Shown: positions 1 through 10,571 of the stretch, piece after piece
Layout of the letters: every line of letters starts with the position of its first letter
Position numbering within the stretch: position 1 is the first letter of the stretch
Source of the DNA: Isoetes taiwanensis
Taxonomy: Eukaryota > Streptophyta > Lycopodiopsida > Isoetales > Isoetaceae
DNA: 64,000 bases
Direction: 5' to 3'
Assembly: GCA_021234155.1 (NCBI GenBank)
Contig: JAJEKV010000034.1
Location: 14,554,671-14,618,670, forward strand
Position numbers and translations under genes: made by a program
Notes under the pieces: model-generated
Told to the model about the DNA's origin: nothing
Database searches by the model: none
Seen by the model: only the letters and a program-made list of their open reading frames with translations

Positions 1-8
1 TCTGATAC

Positions 9-814
9 CAGGGTAAATTTTAACGGCCCTAAATGTTTTTCTATTCAAATTAAGGTTGGCTAAACTTATGAAAAACAAAAGTTCTTAGATTTTTTTCTTG
101 GCGAAATTTGATAAAATAAAGCCCTTTAATTATCTTCCCACTTGGCTAAAATGTAAAATTTATATGACATGAAATTCTGATGTTGGCGAATTTTTCTTGG
201 TCCCCAGTTAAAGTGCAACTATTTAACTTCAAACTTTGAGCACTGATTAGTACATGAATGACATTGATTCAATATGCTTCTTTTACAAAACGATAACAAA
301 GTTGTTCAAAGTACAATTCATAAGGAACAAACAATATCGTTTGAAGGAACATGCATGTTTATGTTGGGGTCAAATGCATCTAAATGGTGAATTTGGTGAT
401 AAAGCCCTTTAGGGTCAACAATTGCAAGAAGAGATCACTACTATTTTAAGCTTAAAATGCACATCATATAACATTCTGCATAGCATTTAACCTAAACAAC
501 TTATAGATAGAAATTCAAAATATGATTGAGGTAGCTAATGGCAATTCCTAAATGAAAGAGGTCCCTGAATAGAATTGGCATGGCTATTTGAATTGATCAG
601 GGTTCTCTTAATCAACTTTAGAGAAGGCGATTCAATACACCATTCAGCAAACAATCCCGGCTAAACTCTAGGCGTTCAGAATTTACCCCCTTTTGGAGTG
701 GCTAAATTATGCTTTTTCTAAAAAAATTGCCTTTATAAACTTTAGCCATGAAATTTGACTAAAAGTCTAAAAAATCGCCATTTGGCGAATTTTAGCCACT
801 CTTTATTACCCTGA
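9..814. mobile_element. hAT-like non-autonomous DNA element (806 bp) with 8-bp TSD
   Basis: The element begins CAGGGTAA and ends TTACCCTG(A), so its termini are inverted over at least 8 bp. It is flanked by an exact 8-bp direct repeat, TCTGATAC, at 1-8 and 815-822. Eight-base target duplications and CAGGG termini are typical of the hAT superfamily. An inner copy of the end sequence (GTGGCTAAATT near 700 against AATTTTAGCCAC near 789) gives subterminal symmetry. No coding capacity is visible, so it would depend on a transposase supplied elsewhere. The left duplication starts exactly at window base 1. Confidence 0.75.
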
Positions 815-1045
815 TCTGATACAGTTTTCTTATGTTCTATGGAATTAAAGGAGCTTATGGCAAGCTCAAGAGAAGTGGTGACAGCCTTCTCAACCTCTCA
901 TGATTTCTGTACTTCATCGACATTTGCATTTTTGGGTCAAGAATTTTCGGCGACATTATCATTATTTCCCCTCACTTTGGCCACTGTTATAAATGTTTAA
1001 CCTGATGTTATAAAGGTTCTACATAGTTTGGTGTGGTGGGGGGAG

Positions 1046-1558
1046 TGTTAGCCCTTTGGGCTACACATATGTATGAGTGGCATAGGCCACATGTATTTAT
1101 CACATTGGACCACTTGATCTAGGGCCCAGATTTAGCCCACATATGTAGTAGGTGGCATATGCCACATGTATTTGTCATATTGGACCCCACAATCTATGGC
1201 CCAGATTTAGCCTAGATTTGTGGTAGGTGAGATGTCAGTTAGGGTTAGGGTTTTGCTCTACTATTTAGAGAGAGCATTTCCTCTCATTGTTTAGGTTTCT
1301 GCTCACGTTTTGGAGCACCTCCTTTTAGAGCATCAATATGATTCAGTTTTGTTCATTCTTTGCTTTGTTCTTGTTCTTGGAGTTTCTTCCCACCTTCTTT
1401 TGTTGATCCATGAGCATTTGTGGCAGCCTTGTGGCATCCGGCAGTCATGGACTGCTGCTGCAAGGTGATGCCAAGAACCCCAAATATCAACATATACTCT
1501 AGCTTTGCCATGTGTATTTGTAGAAATAGATATCAATACAAACATGAACACTGTCTGG
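1046..1558 (+). mobile_element. LTR-like segment preceded by a polypurine tract
   Basis: A purine run (GGTGGGGGGAG, about 1035-1045) directly precedes TGTTAG, the pattern seen where a retrotransposon body meets its 3' LTR. The following 500 bp are non-coding and contain a 75-bp tandem duplication (1064-1138 and 1139-1213, sharing GCCACATGTATTT and GCCCAGATTTAGCC). The right edge is uncertain: both GAACA (about 1551) and TGGTATCA (about 1564) could be near it, and I see no target duplication. It could be a truncated Copia-like end or a solo LTR. Confidence 0.3.
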
Positions 1559-1564
1559 TATCAT

Positions 1565-1638
1565 TTACAAGTCCCCAACTATTACAAGTCCCCAACTAAT
1601 GTTACAAGTCCCCAACTATTACAAGTCCCCAACTAATG
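1565..1638. repeat. Short tandem repeat TTACAAGTCCCCAACTA
   Basis: Four copies of TTACAAGTCCCCAACTA start at 1565, 1582, 1602 and 1619. The 17/20/17 spacing shows a 37-bp higher-order unit duplicated once. The array abuts the right side of the LTR-like segment and is followed by AT-rich spacer up to the CYP74 stop codon. Confidence 0.85.
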
Positions 1639-1874
1639 CCCAACAATGCTGGGCACTGTTACTAGTAGATAATAGTCCGTTCTTATGCCAGGCACCAATT
1701 TCTAATCATATAGTAAAAAATTGAATGTTAAAATTAGAAGAATACTAATACAAAACATTAAAGGACAAATATAGCATTGAATAGAAAATACGATATCTAT
1801 TGGAATCACCATTCATAACTTACTTGGATCACCCTTCATACTTAACTTAAGCAACTAATTAAAATTCCTTTAGT

Positions 1875-3323
1875 TTAAAGGCAACTAGTTAAACTTGTTG
1901 CCTTTACTAGCTTGGTGAACTTGGTGAAAGCGTATACAGGGCCCAAAACATATGCCTCCACGGCAAAGGAATCGTATCGCAAAAACATGTGCGCGATAAA
2001 AAGCCTCCCAAACAATGGAGGTAAATGTTTGCCACCACATTGTTTATTTTCAGTTGATGGGGATACAGTCTCAGGTCCGTTGGACCAAAGCACATATTTA
2101 AGCAGCTTTTCCCCCTCGGGCCCCATAAATCTGTCTGGAATGAATTCGTCAGGCTTGGTAAAAACCACCGGATCTCGGGTAGCAAATGGCTGATACCCAA
2201 CAATCAATTCTCCTTTTTTAACCTTGAAGGATGCAGTGTGAGAGCTGATGATGATATCCTTGCGAGCTCTTGCACACTGATTCTTAACAGGCGGATCGAT
2301 CCTCAAAACCTCGTAAACTGTTGATTTTAAGAGCGGGGCATTCTCGAGAGCTTCCATGGTTAGCTTACCTCCAGTTTCCTTCACTGCAGCCCTGATCTCT
2401 TCCCTCAGTTTCTTGTGCAGATCTTCTCCGGCATCCCCGATGTATTTGAGCAGTGATGGAAACAAAATGTCCATGCCTCCGAATGTGTTGAAGCAGAGAA
2501 AAAATATCAAGTTGTGCAGAGCCTCTGCTCGATCTATTCCAAGCTCATTCTCTGCCATATCCAGGACCTCGGCGCCGTTGCTTCTGAAAAACTCGATTAG
2601 TTTATTGTATTCTCGTTGCACCAGAATGAAGGGAATTGGAGCAAAGATGAGGGCACTTCCAAGGGGTGCAATCTGGGGAACTATCCATAGCTTCACCGTT
2701 GCGGATCCATCCTTCATCCTCGCATTGTTCAGCACCACTCGTGTTAAGCAATCAAATGTGAAACCTGCAACATAAGTTACTTACAACTTGTCCATAAATT
2801 GGTTTGGCCTCAATTTACAACTTAACTCACCTGCCGAGAAACTAGCTTTTCCATCACTCTGCATGTCCTTTTCCCACTCGGGAAAGACCTCCTTGATCGA
2901 ATTCTCGAAATAAGGAAGCCATTTTGACGCGTTAATGCTCAAGATCCTGAAGCAGAACTTCTTCAACTGAGAATGCTTGTCTTTGTCCTCAATAGGATCC
3001 AAATAAGACAGAATCCTGAATCCCCCAGTGTAATCAGTACTAGGCATGTAACTACCAGTGAAAACATCCTTCTTCTCAACCTGCTCAAGATCGAAGAGAA
3101 CCTGGAAGCTGTTTTGATCGGCAACGAAAATAGCACGGGAATCTGGAAATCCAGGAGGGCCAGGGGGCATATGCGCGCGGAAAACTGTACTGTTATATGT
3201 TTCTACTCGCCTCTTAACATATGCATCCTGTCCGCCAGGTCCATTGAATTCAAGGCGATCCGTGGCGGGGCCGAGTAAGGGAAGGCCATAGCTGCCAGGA
3301 ATCTCTTTGAGCGGTAGATCCAT
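1875..3323 (-). CDS. CYP74-family cytochrome P450, probably allene oxide synthase-like
   Basis: Two exons, 3323-2831 and 2764-1875, joined across a 66-bp GT-AG intron (2765-2830), give about 460 residues, close to family length. CYP74 enzymes rearrange fatty-acid hydroperoxides without O2 or a reductase and feed jasmonate or aldehyde synthesis. Visible hallmarks in order are IPGSYGLPLLGP near the N-terminus, STVFRAHMPPGPP, KKDVFTGSYMPST, ILSYLDP, the I-helix segment LCFNTFGGMDILFPSLLK, an ExxR-like YEVLRIDPPV, and the heme loop NKQCGGKHL with its Cys ligand. The Phe in VFTG and the Ser in ILSYLDP are the states I recall for allene oxide synthase rather than hydroperoxide lyase, so AOS is favoured but unproven. 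The first ATG (3321-3323) yields no obvious transit peptide, suggesting a non-plastid form. No stop or frameshift is seen. Confidence 0.9.
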
Positions 3324-3376
3324 GAAGAACAACAGAGTCTATCCAGGATGGTTGCTGAGGATTATTAATGGCAGAA

Positions 3377-3383
3377 ATTTATA
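3377..3383 (-). promoter_or_regulatory. TATA box of the CYP74 gene
   Basis: TATAAAT on the minus strand, 54 bp upstream of the CYP74 ATG. The usual 25-30 bp spacing would place transcription start near 3350 and leave a 5' leader of about 25-30 nt. Confidence 0.55.
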
Positions 3384-3394
3384 TTCCTGCTACT

Positions 3395-3492
3395 GACATG
3401 CATTGGACATGCATTTGACCCCAATTCACTTCTCCGAACGGACATGCATTGGACATGCATTTTCAGCCTAAAAACCTAAAAGTGACATGCAT
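3395..3492. promoter_or_regulatory. Cluster of five CATGCA (RY-type) motifs upstream of CYP74
   Basis: CATGCA occurs at 3397-3402, 3408-3413, 3443-3448, 3454-3459 and 3486-3491, each inside a GACATGCATTG-like 11-mer. CATGCA is the core of plant RY elements bound by B3-domain factors. The first two pairs are each spaced 11 bp, about one helical turn. A regulatory role is inferred from position just upstream of the TATA box. Confidence 0.4.
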
Positions 3493-3499
3493 TGAACAA

Positions 3500-4330
3500 T
3501 TTTGTTTAATGGGGGTAACATAAAATTTTATGGTCGGGGAGGGTGACCCTCCTCCGTTGGATTACCATTCTTGGACTAGATGCTCTAGATGAGGAGGCGG
3601 CTTCATCGAGGGCTGCTCAGCTTAGTCATCCAAAACAAGTATTGTGACCTTCTTCCTTTGCTTTTTCCTTAGCAATTTGAGCTGCTTCAGCTTGAGAAAA
3701 CAGATAATTTAGGCTTTTCTCTGTGTTTTCAATTCTGCAGTCATGAAAGCTTGAGCCAGGGTTTATCACTTACACGTTTTTTCTAACTTGGCACTGATTT
3801 GTTGGTAGCTGGACACTACCACAGCATCAAATTCTGTCAATAGAAAGAAAAAGCGCATCAAAATCATCATTTTTATTTATACTCTTTGAAGTAATGGGAT
3901 TTAGATGTATGATTTGAAATATGAACTGATTCACCCCATGCATTGTGTTATGGGATTTATCTGTTGTTTATTAAAGGCAGCTAGAGTTTTTTGAATAGAA
4001 GCTAATGGACCAAATACCAAAACCACTGAGGCCCAATGTGATTATTTATGATGGCCCACATTTGTCCACTTGCTCATTCAACATCCTGCTTGGTTAAGGC
4101 TCAAAAATACCCCATTTGTTATGACTGATGAGCAACTTGGAAGTGCAAGCTTGTTAGTTGTCCCCTTGTGTTATCTGCAATAAATTGAGCCATAGCATTT
4201 ACGTTGTCATTCTTTTCATCTCAGATGCCTGCATACTTTTGGGTGCCTCTTTCTTCGAGTAGTACATACATTCATATATCGAAAAGAAAATCTTTGTAGG
4301 TAGCTTGCCCAACTAGATTGCTCAAGGAAT
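3500..4330. other. Intergenic stretch, no supported gene
   Basis: AT-rich, with short open stretches only. A segment near 3560-3640 reads like a short coding fragment (LDALDEEAASSRAAQLSHPKQ) and then stops. No family could be assigned. Confidence 0.5.
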
Positions 4331-4988
4331 TTTGCTAACTTTGAGATCAAGCAGATATCAGTGTGGGATGCATCTTCATGCAGTGAGGACGAAGACATGG
4401 CATTGGAGCAAACTGTATATACAAGTAGAGACGCTGGTCTTTTTGATAGAAAACACAAAGAACCATAATCAAATTTGCTGGTATTGCAAATGGTTTCTAA
4501 CATAATCTGATTACATCTTAGTGGCCAAATACAAGTACAATGAAGATATTGCAATGAGCATATTGAGCAAATTTGACACACAAATAACTTGTCAAATGCT
4601 TGTGTTTTGTCCTTCAAGGACAAAGAACCATGTAGAACACAGACTATGCCTGTACCAACATCATAAACCTTGCTAAATAGAGAAGCAGAAATAACGCAGG
4701 TGAATTTTGAGTTGATGAATATGGTGATGAGCTAAGTTACGTCCAATTCTATTCTACTTATAAAATGGCAGAAATTGTGATGCTAACTCATTGAGTGATG
4801 GCCTGCAGTGTCCAGGGAATACAGAATTAGATTCTTCTCCTTTGAGCCCTGAGGCAAAAAAACAAGACGAACATAGACCCTGCATGGAAGAGCTTAGGAG
4901 ACAGGGAAGTAGAAGTAGCACAGGTGCAGTTTCAGTTGATTATTTAAATAATACAGATATTATTAGCCAATCCAGCACAAATTTGTAA
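4330..4988 (+). pseudogene. Possible exon remnants of an unidentified gene
   Basis: Two stretches have polar, exon-like composition. One, around 4345-4470, reads ADISVWDASSCSEDEDMALE and runs into KHKEP and a stop. The second, 4791-4988, is an open 65-codon frame (PGNTELDSSPLSPEAKKQDE onward) ending in a stop at 4986-4988. Both are Ser/Glu/Asp-rich and could be terminal exons of a nuclear protein. Splice links cannot be fixed and no homology is recognised, so this is a weak call. Confidence 0.2.
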
Positions 4989-6420
4989 TCATGTATGTCG
5001 TATCTGCAGATTTCCTTCATCCAGAGAACATGTTAAAATTCTTCTCTCATATTAGACAGACTTCTTCTCATACTGCATTGAATGCAATCAACTTGTTAGA
5101 AAAAAATTTAGTGGTCAATTTCTGAATTAGCTCTTTGCGCTGTGGCAATGGTGGGACAAGAAGTCATTATGTGACACCTTGTAGAAGCTGGCTGGCCTGT
5201 TTAAGATAGATAGGGTTTTGAAAATTCTACTGATTTGGTGTTGGAGACCCTAAGCTTACATGGGAAATTCTGGCAGCATGAGAGCATGTATATAGTTAGA
5301 ATGAAATTAGAGGGCCTGAATGCAGACAAGTTTACATTTTCAAACATCCCAAAGACAGTAAATCACTGAACAGGGTAGAAGACAGTATATCATTGAATGT
5401 GTTGAAGAGAACATTCATCGTTATAAAGTCTGCTTCTGAGGTTGGTTCACAAAGTTTGCTTCAGTGGTTGTTGTGTTTCTAAACTTGACACATTTGAAAT
5501 TTTGATGTTTCACTGATATATTAAGTTCAGCCCAGTTCAAGCAAGCATTCAAATTATTTTTTGATGTATATTGATTTATGTATCTATTCTGAATAAGATT
5601 TTACTGTAAAAATATTGAAATACATTGTTCCTCATTTGTTGTTTGAGAAGTAAAAGAGTCACATCTTCGTGCCAATATTTTTGTAGATTATTTCTGACAT
5701 TCATAAACATTTCGGTCATGTTTTGGTTTTGGAACAAGATGTGCTGTCTGGATGGTTTACAGATTGTTGTTAGACCATGAAGGTCAAACTCCATACAGTT
5801 ATGGTGGCGATTTAGGGCCATGCCAGGCCTCTAGAATAATGACATCTATAAAAAAAAATTGATGTATTATAATTGTTACCTCGCAAGTAAGATGTTTGGC
5901 TATTAAAGGTCCCACGTGGTCCACTGATGGTCCTAAGTTGTACATTGAAGGGTACTTGGTGGTCCATTGAAGGGCACTTAATGGTCCATTGAAGGGCACA
6001 TGTAGTCTGTTAAGGTTAAATTAGCCTCCTGATTTAAAACCTTCGTAGCGAACTCCAAATTTCTCAAAAACTCTGATATGTGGGATCGATTGAAAGCTAA
6101 AGATCCAATCTTCATTATGGTATGTTAAAAGGAGGAGCTAACGGAAAATTAGTCCATCATAATAACATTTGTTTACTTAAGTGGGCGCTTCATGGGCACC
6201 CTCCCCTATGGAGATGCCGTAAAATATTTAATGATCGCATATGTCTCTAGTTCTACTTGTTGACACTAGTGGTAACCACGTGCCTTAACCCTTGGGATTT
6301 GTGGATAACCCCATGGGGCTTAATAATTGGGTGTGATACTAAATTATTATTACAAGAAATTTATTGCGGCGGCCGTCGCGAACATTTTTGTTAAGTTGAA
6401 ACAATGCCAATTCTAGACAT
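4989..6420. other. Non-coding stretch with a small 22-bp tandem repeat
   Basis: No gene-like frame is supported. Three units of CATTGAAGGG(T/C)ACTT(G/A)(G/A)TGGTC lie at 5943-5964, 5965-5986 and 5987-6002 (the last truncated). Confidence 0.6.
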
Positions 6421-7234
6421 GTGAAAGTTAAAGGAATGAGTAATTTTTTCCAGCTGAAAATTTCTCGCCGAAATTTTCGGCTGGAAAAAATTCTCCGACG
6501 AAATTTTAGTTACCTTGAATTTTTTTTTCCTTTTTTCCCGGAGGATCCTTTGCACCAGAATTCTTGCGGGCCGATTTCTGCGATTTTTCGTAGATTAGGG
6601 CCGTAGGGTGTAGATTTCACTTGTGGAAACTAAGCGCTTGCCATCGCCATAATTTTTGTGGAGGTTTTTGAGCATTTGGAAAGTTTTTACCGACTTTAGG
6701 GTTCTTGGCGTGTGTTTGGCGACTTTTGAAGGATTTTGGATGTTATGGCGAGTCTGGACAATTAGCTGTTGTTATGCACCATCATTTATGTAAGAAACTT
6801 CTTTTTTGTGTTTTCATTTTGTGATTTTTCTGTTCTTACTATTTTTTTCTTGCAGATCTTCTTTATTATCAAAGAAGGAGCCGATTTTGACATTTGGATC
6901 CAAGGATATATAAGAAAAATGGCTACAAAGATGTCTTTCTTAGTGATTTTATTCACGAAAGAGCCATCTATATACGATAATAATCTTAAATCTTGCTGAG
7001 ATCTTCCCATGAAGGCTACCTTATTATGTTTTTTCTCTATTCTTTGTCGGACAATTTTAGTTCTTCATTATGTTGGTCTGACTTCATTTTCTCATTTGCA
7101 TGCGGGCCTTCCATCTTTGTTTGTTTGTTCGGTAGTTCTTGGCATTCTGATATTTAGTTTACTGTTTCTTGGCATTCTGATATTTAGTTTATTGTTTCTT
7201 CGCATTCTGATATTTAGTTTATTGTTTCTTGTAG
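6421..7234. other. Leader or intron-like sequence before the SDR remnant
   Basis: AT-rich with long T tracts and no convincing coding frame. Near its end are three exact-length 30-bp tandem units (7141-7170, 7171-7200, 7201-7230; GCATTCTGATATTTAGTTTA core). They run straight into TTGTTTCTTGTAG, which looks like the splice acceptor of the following exon. Confidence 0.5.
7141..7230 (+). repeat. 30-bp tandem triplication at a splice acceptor
   Basis: Three 30-bp units, each G/CGCATTCTGATATTTAGTTT(A)(C/T)TGTTTCTT, differing at one or two bases. Each unit ends in the pyrimidine tract TGTTTCTT, so the duplication multiplies the polypyrimidine part of the acceptor for the SDR-like exon. Confidence 0.85.
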
Positions 7235-7500
7235 ATGGTCGAGGGAGGCTATTGCACTAGTGACATCAGCAAACAAGGGCATTGAGTCTGAAGTTGTGAA
7301 GCAGCTTGCAGAGCATGGCCTTTTGTGATTTTGACTGCCCGTAATCAGGAAAGAGGTTTAGCTGCAAAATATGCATTAAAAAACTAATGCTGGAAGTGGA
7401 TTTCCATGTGCTTGATGTCACTAATGATGTTTCACTCTCTAAGTTGGCCCAATGGATTAGAAAAAAAAAGTATAGTGGGCTTGATATACTGGTAGATGCA
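7235..7500 (+). pseudogene. Short-chain dehydrogenase/reductase (carbonyl reductase-like) fragment
   Basis: Read across frames, the segment gives ALVTSANKGIESEVVKQLAE, then TARNQERGLAAKYALK, then EVDFHVLDVTNDVSLSKLAQ and KKYSGLDILVDA. This follows the classical plant SDR start: dinucleotide-binding TGxxxGIG (here degraded to TSANKGIE), the TAR segment, the DVTN acidic motif and LDILVNNAG. Frames change after residue 25 and again near the ALKN stop, and homology ends before the NNAG and YxxxK motifs. It is a dead fragment of an NADPH-dependent reductase related to menthone or salutaridine reductases. Confidence 0.75.
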
Positions 7501-8290
7501 TGTAGATGCGGATGCAGTTGCTCGTAATTTTCTGATGCAACTCTGTATCACTGGAACTTTGATCACTGGATCAGTTATGAAACTGTGATTTGAAACTCTA
7601 ATATAGAACTCTGATCAGTATTTGAAACTTTCTGGATCAGTGATATCAAAGTTTGACTTTTGTAATCATATGAAATTGGAAGCTTTAAATCTTGAGTTGA
7701 AATTTAAACTGTGGATGAAATTTAAACTGTTGAAATTTAGACATGAAATGAACATACAATTACCTTGAAATTTCACCTTGAAAAATCAAGGTGATTTACC
7801 TTATAATTTCAAGGTGACTAAAATTTCGTAATTGCATTGCTCATGCCTATGCTGGTGTACGAAGCAGTTACAGTGTGTCAAATTGTATCACAGGTTGCTT
7901 CTTTTTCTTGCTCTGACTCTTCTAGCCGGAAGGTGTTTGATGCAGTGAATCGCGAGTGTGTCATCAGCTGACAAAGCGAACTCCAGTGCGTCACCAAGCC
8001 GCCAAATGCAGCCAGATCCGCCTGAATGATAATCTTGAAATGCTTCAATAAGCTTAGATTTGCACGAAACAATTTACAGGCACGGCAGTTCTGTTTTGAT
8101 CAAAGATATATCTAACTAAATTTTTGCTAAATCCAAGTTGAATCCACTTCAAAATACCGCTGTCAACTCTGAAAGACAATATTTTGCTTGAATTAGGTAG
8201 AACATTTGAGATCTTGCGAAATCACTCCGAAGAAGAGAAACCGTAAAGGAAACAGGGCTTTCAAATCCTGGCAATGGCATGGCGTGTAAA
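7501..8290. other. Non-coding spacer with inverted segments
   Basis: No gene supported. It contains a short perfect stem (CACCTTGA at 7774-7781 against TCAAGGTG at 7786-7793). A longer imperfect inverted pair, AACTTTGATCACTGGATCAG near 7557 against CTGGATCAGTGATATCAAAG near 7634, may be a degenerate MITE. Confidence 0.4.
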
Positions 8291-8473
8291 TTTTCTCAAT
8301 AAATCAGACCATCAGCTTCATTTAATGCCTAAAGGTCGACATCACAATATCCTCTATAATAAATGAGATGTCAACACCACGAAATTGTTCCTAATAAATA
8401 AGCATGTATACGTGTCTCGTCCAAGTAATTTTGAAGGGAGAAAATGTGTGAGAACAAAAAAAAAATGATTATA
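8290..8473. repeat. Left part of a tandem host repeat unit (target of the 11.8-kb element)
   Basis: AATAAATCAGACCATCAGCTTCATTT through GATTATA closely matches 20395-20575 (same CATGTATACGTGTCTCGTCC and GAAGGGAGAAAATGTGTG blocks). The unit continues on the far side of the 11.8-kb element at 20308, so the element sits inside one unit of a two-unit tandem array. Confidence 0.85.
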
Positions 8474-8499
8474 AAGCACAATTTCATTAAAATGAGAAA
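8474..8499 (+). repeat. Left terminal inverted repeat
   Basis: AAGCACAATTTCATTA followed by AAATGAGAAA. It pairs with the reverse complement of 20282-20307. Confidence 0.85.
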
Positions 8500-8796
8500 T
8501 TTCGTGATTCCAATTAGGAACGAAAATCCTTTTTAGTCAAATTTATGCCAATTTTTTGAGCAATTATGGCGCCATTTAAAAAAAATATGCATCTAAAGTG
8601 CCATTTTTTGGCGCCATTAAAAATTCCAGCATTGCATAAAATGAAGCTGGAGAAACATAACATCACAAAAATAGTAAAAAATTCCGAATTCATAGATTTG
8701 CATATTAAAAAATTTGCCAAAACAGGCAAGGACTCGGAAGAGGCAGCCTGTATACAAGAGTATTAGTGTACAATTTACATTATTTTCATACAAAAT

Positions 8797-10233
8797 TCAG
8801 GGTTCCTCATCAGGAACAGGCTCCACAATAGGATCAGGTTCCGTATGGCCAGGGCCATGGCTAGAAGAAGCAACCATAGGATCTCCCAGAAAGCTCTCGA
8901 ACGCTGTGGCAGTGAAATTGGGATCATCAAGAATGTCCATATTGAATTGTGTATTCTTGATCACATCATAGTCCACATCGGGTGGAGCTTCGGGCATCTC
9001 TGGATTTGGTGGATCTACAGCTTCTTCAACTACAGCAGGTGGTCTCTCTGTCACAGGAACAGCTGCGATGGTAGGATTCAGTAGGCGGTCAAGCCTATCT
9101 AGAATCCCCTTTAGGCACTCATGCTTAAGCGGGTCACTTTCGAATACAATGCAAAATCTCTTATTCAGCAATGAAGCTCTGCCAAAAGAACCACAGGAGA
9201 AGTAATCAAACACCCCTGTTCCTGGCGGTACCATTTTCTGCACGAGGTACGAGCATGTAGCAGGACCCAGCTGGTTTCTCATAATTATGTCCCCTGGCAA
9301 GCCTTGCCAGCTGTACCTGAATCTGCTGTTGCAGAGCTTCCCGGCCATAGCCTCGGTCTCCCCGTCTTCGTCTTCTTCGTTAGGCACAGGAACTGGTGGC
9401 AGTTCTTGAGGATGATCGTTGAAGGGGAACTTGAGGTCAATAACTTCGACAGGAGGACCTTCAGTGGCCTGAATCTTTGTGGCATACACTAGTGAATGGG
9501 CCTCCTGAACTCCTGGGGGAGGCGGATTCTTGTATTCGTCCTCATACATGCCAATATAAACTCTGGATCTGGAATCCAGATCATCCAATACAGATGAAAT
9601 CAAAAAGTTGTGCTCCGGCCTTGCAAAGACTACTATCCAAAAAGAATCAGCTGTGGTGTTCTTTACAGCTGTATTAAAGAAATTTGTTAGTGTGGTTTTG
9701 TCCCACATTGGAAATATGCCTCTAGTGTCCAGGGCAATCAAGGATACTGGTACAGGAGTGCAAACAACTTGTCCCTTGCTGTCTGTTAGTTCAACTTCGC
9801 AACGGAAGTCTTCAGTATCCTCTCTCTTCAAGACAGCATTGCGTATGAATCTTGCCAAGGCAGGTGGCACGTTACCGAAAATGCCTTCCTTGCCCACTCC
9901 GGTTTCAACCCACTTACTATGCAAGGTGGCCATGGAAATCAGGTCGGTATCCTCGAAGCCCGGCACTGCAGTACTGAGATCAGTGAAGGACTTGAACTTC
10001 CTCGGAAAATTATCCTTCACGTATGCAAAAATCTCCTTCTTCAAGAAAGATATGGATCTTAGTGTCTTTGCCCTTGCCTTGAAGAATTGCTTACCTGTAT
10101 AATCACTAGTGACCTTGACGAAGGTCTTCCCATCCAAAGACTTCCCTCGGAACGTAACCCGGCGGCCTTCGTAGTCCATACCCCTCATGCACCTCGTAGG
10201 TCCGACCAAGTAGTCGATTCTTTTGCCCGCCAT
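8797..10233 (-). CDS. Beta-class DNA methyltransferase-like protein, catalytic motif degraded
   Basis: An uninterrupted 478-codon frame with an ATG at 10231-10233; an in-frame stop lies about 13 codons upstream, so it may instead be the last exon of a longer gene. Residues roughly 160-225 (VSLIALDTRGIFPMWDKTTL, then DSFWIVVFARPEHNFLIS) fit the motif IV to V region of amino-methyltransferases, and later residues (PPGTGVFDYFSCGSFGRASL, then NKRFCIVFESDP) fit the AdoMet-binding FxGxG motif I. This IV-before-I order is that of beta-class enzymes. The DPPY/NPPY catalytic tetrapeptide is absent (ALDT at that place) and the Gly-rich loop is altered, so enzymatic activity is doubtful. The tail is Pro/Glu/Asp-rich. 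It lies downstream of the ParB-like exon on the same strand. The fold call is by eye; a host-adapted DNA-binding role is possible. Confidence 0.6.
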   Translation of the reverse strand: MAGKRIDYLVGPTRCMRGMDYEGRRVTFRGKSLDGKTFVKVTSDYTGKQFFKARAKTLRSISFLKKEIFAYVKDNFPRKFKSFTDLSTAVPGFEDTDLISMATLHSKWVETGVGKEGIFGNVPPALARFIRNAVLKREDTEDFRCEVELTDSKGQVVCTPVPVSLIALDTRGIFPMWDKTTLTNFFNTAVKNTTADSFWIVVFARPEHNFLISSVLDDLDSRSRVYIGMYEDEYKNPPPPGVQEAHSLVYATKIQATEGPPVEVIDLKFPFNDHPQELPPVPVPNEEDEDGETEAMAGKLCNSRFRYSWQGLPGDIIMRNQLGPATCSYLVQKMVPPGTGVFDYFSCGSFGRASLLNKRFCIVFESDPLKHECLKGILDRLDRLLNPTIAAVPVTERPPAVVEEAVDPPNPEMPEAPPDVDYDVIKNTQFNMDILDDPNFTATAFESFLGDPMVASSSHGPGHTEPDPIVEPVPDEEP

Positions 10234-10569
10234 GTGTAATAGTTTGTCCCTTGTTGTCTTTTAGCTTGCAAGATTTCCACAAGTTCCATAGGGACACTTA
10301 ATAATCGAAAAATATCCTCCGCATGAAGACCCACCGGGTTGAAATCTTTAGGATGCTTACCACGCATGGTAACTTCAGCCGAGCCGATAACGCTGGAAAC
10401 AACAAGAAGTTAGACTTGAACATTTATCGAGCAAATGGCCGCGGGGTTTATTTGGTGAGGAAATGGCGCCGCGGGCGCCATTTGGTGAGGAAATGGCGCC
10501 GTGGCGCCATTTAGTGAACAAATGGCCCACGGCGCCATTTCATAATCTTGCGTAAAAAATTAAAACATG
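10234..10569. other. Intron-like spacer with GGCGCC palindromes
   Basis: No coding frame. At 10436-10540 there are several AAATGGCGCC...GGCGCCATTT inverted motifs, the same motif that is arrayed at 12.9-13.2 kb. A splice donor (ACAAG|GTACATG on the minus strand, about 10571) would end the upstream exon here. Confidence 0.5.
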
Positions 10570-10571
10570 TA

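Noticed and set aside
1046-1570. Complete solo LTR with TSD
   Set aside because: No matching flanking 5-bp duplication was found, so only an LTR-like segment is called.
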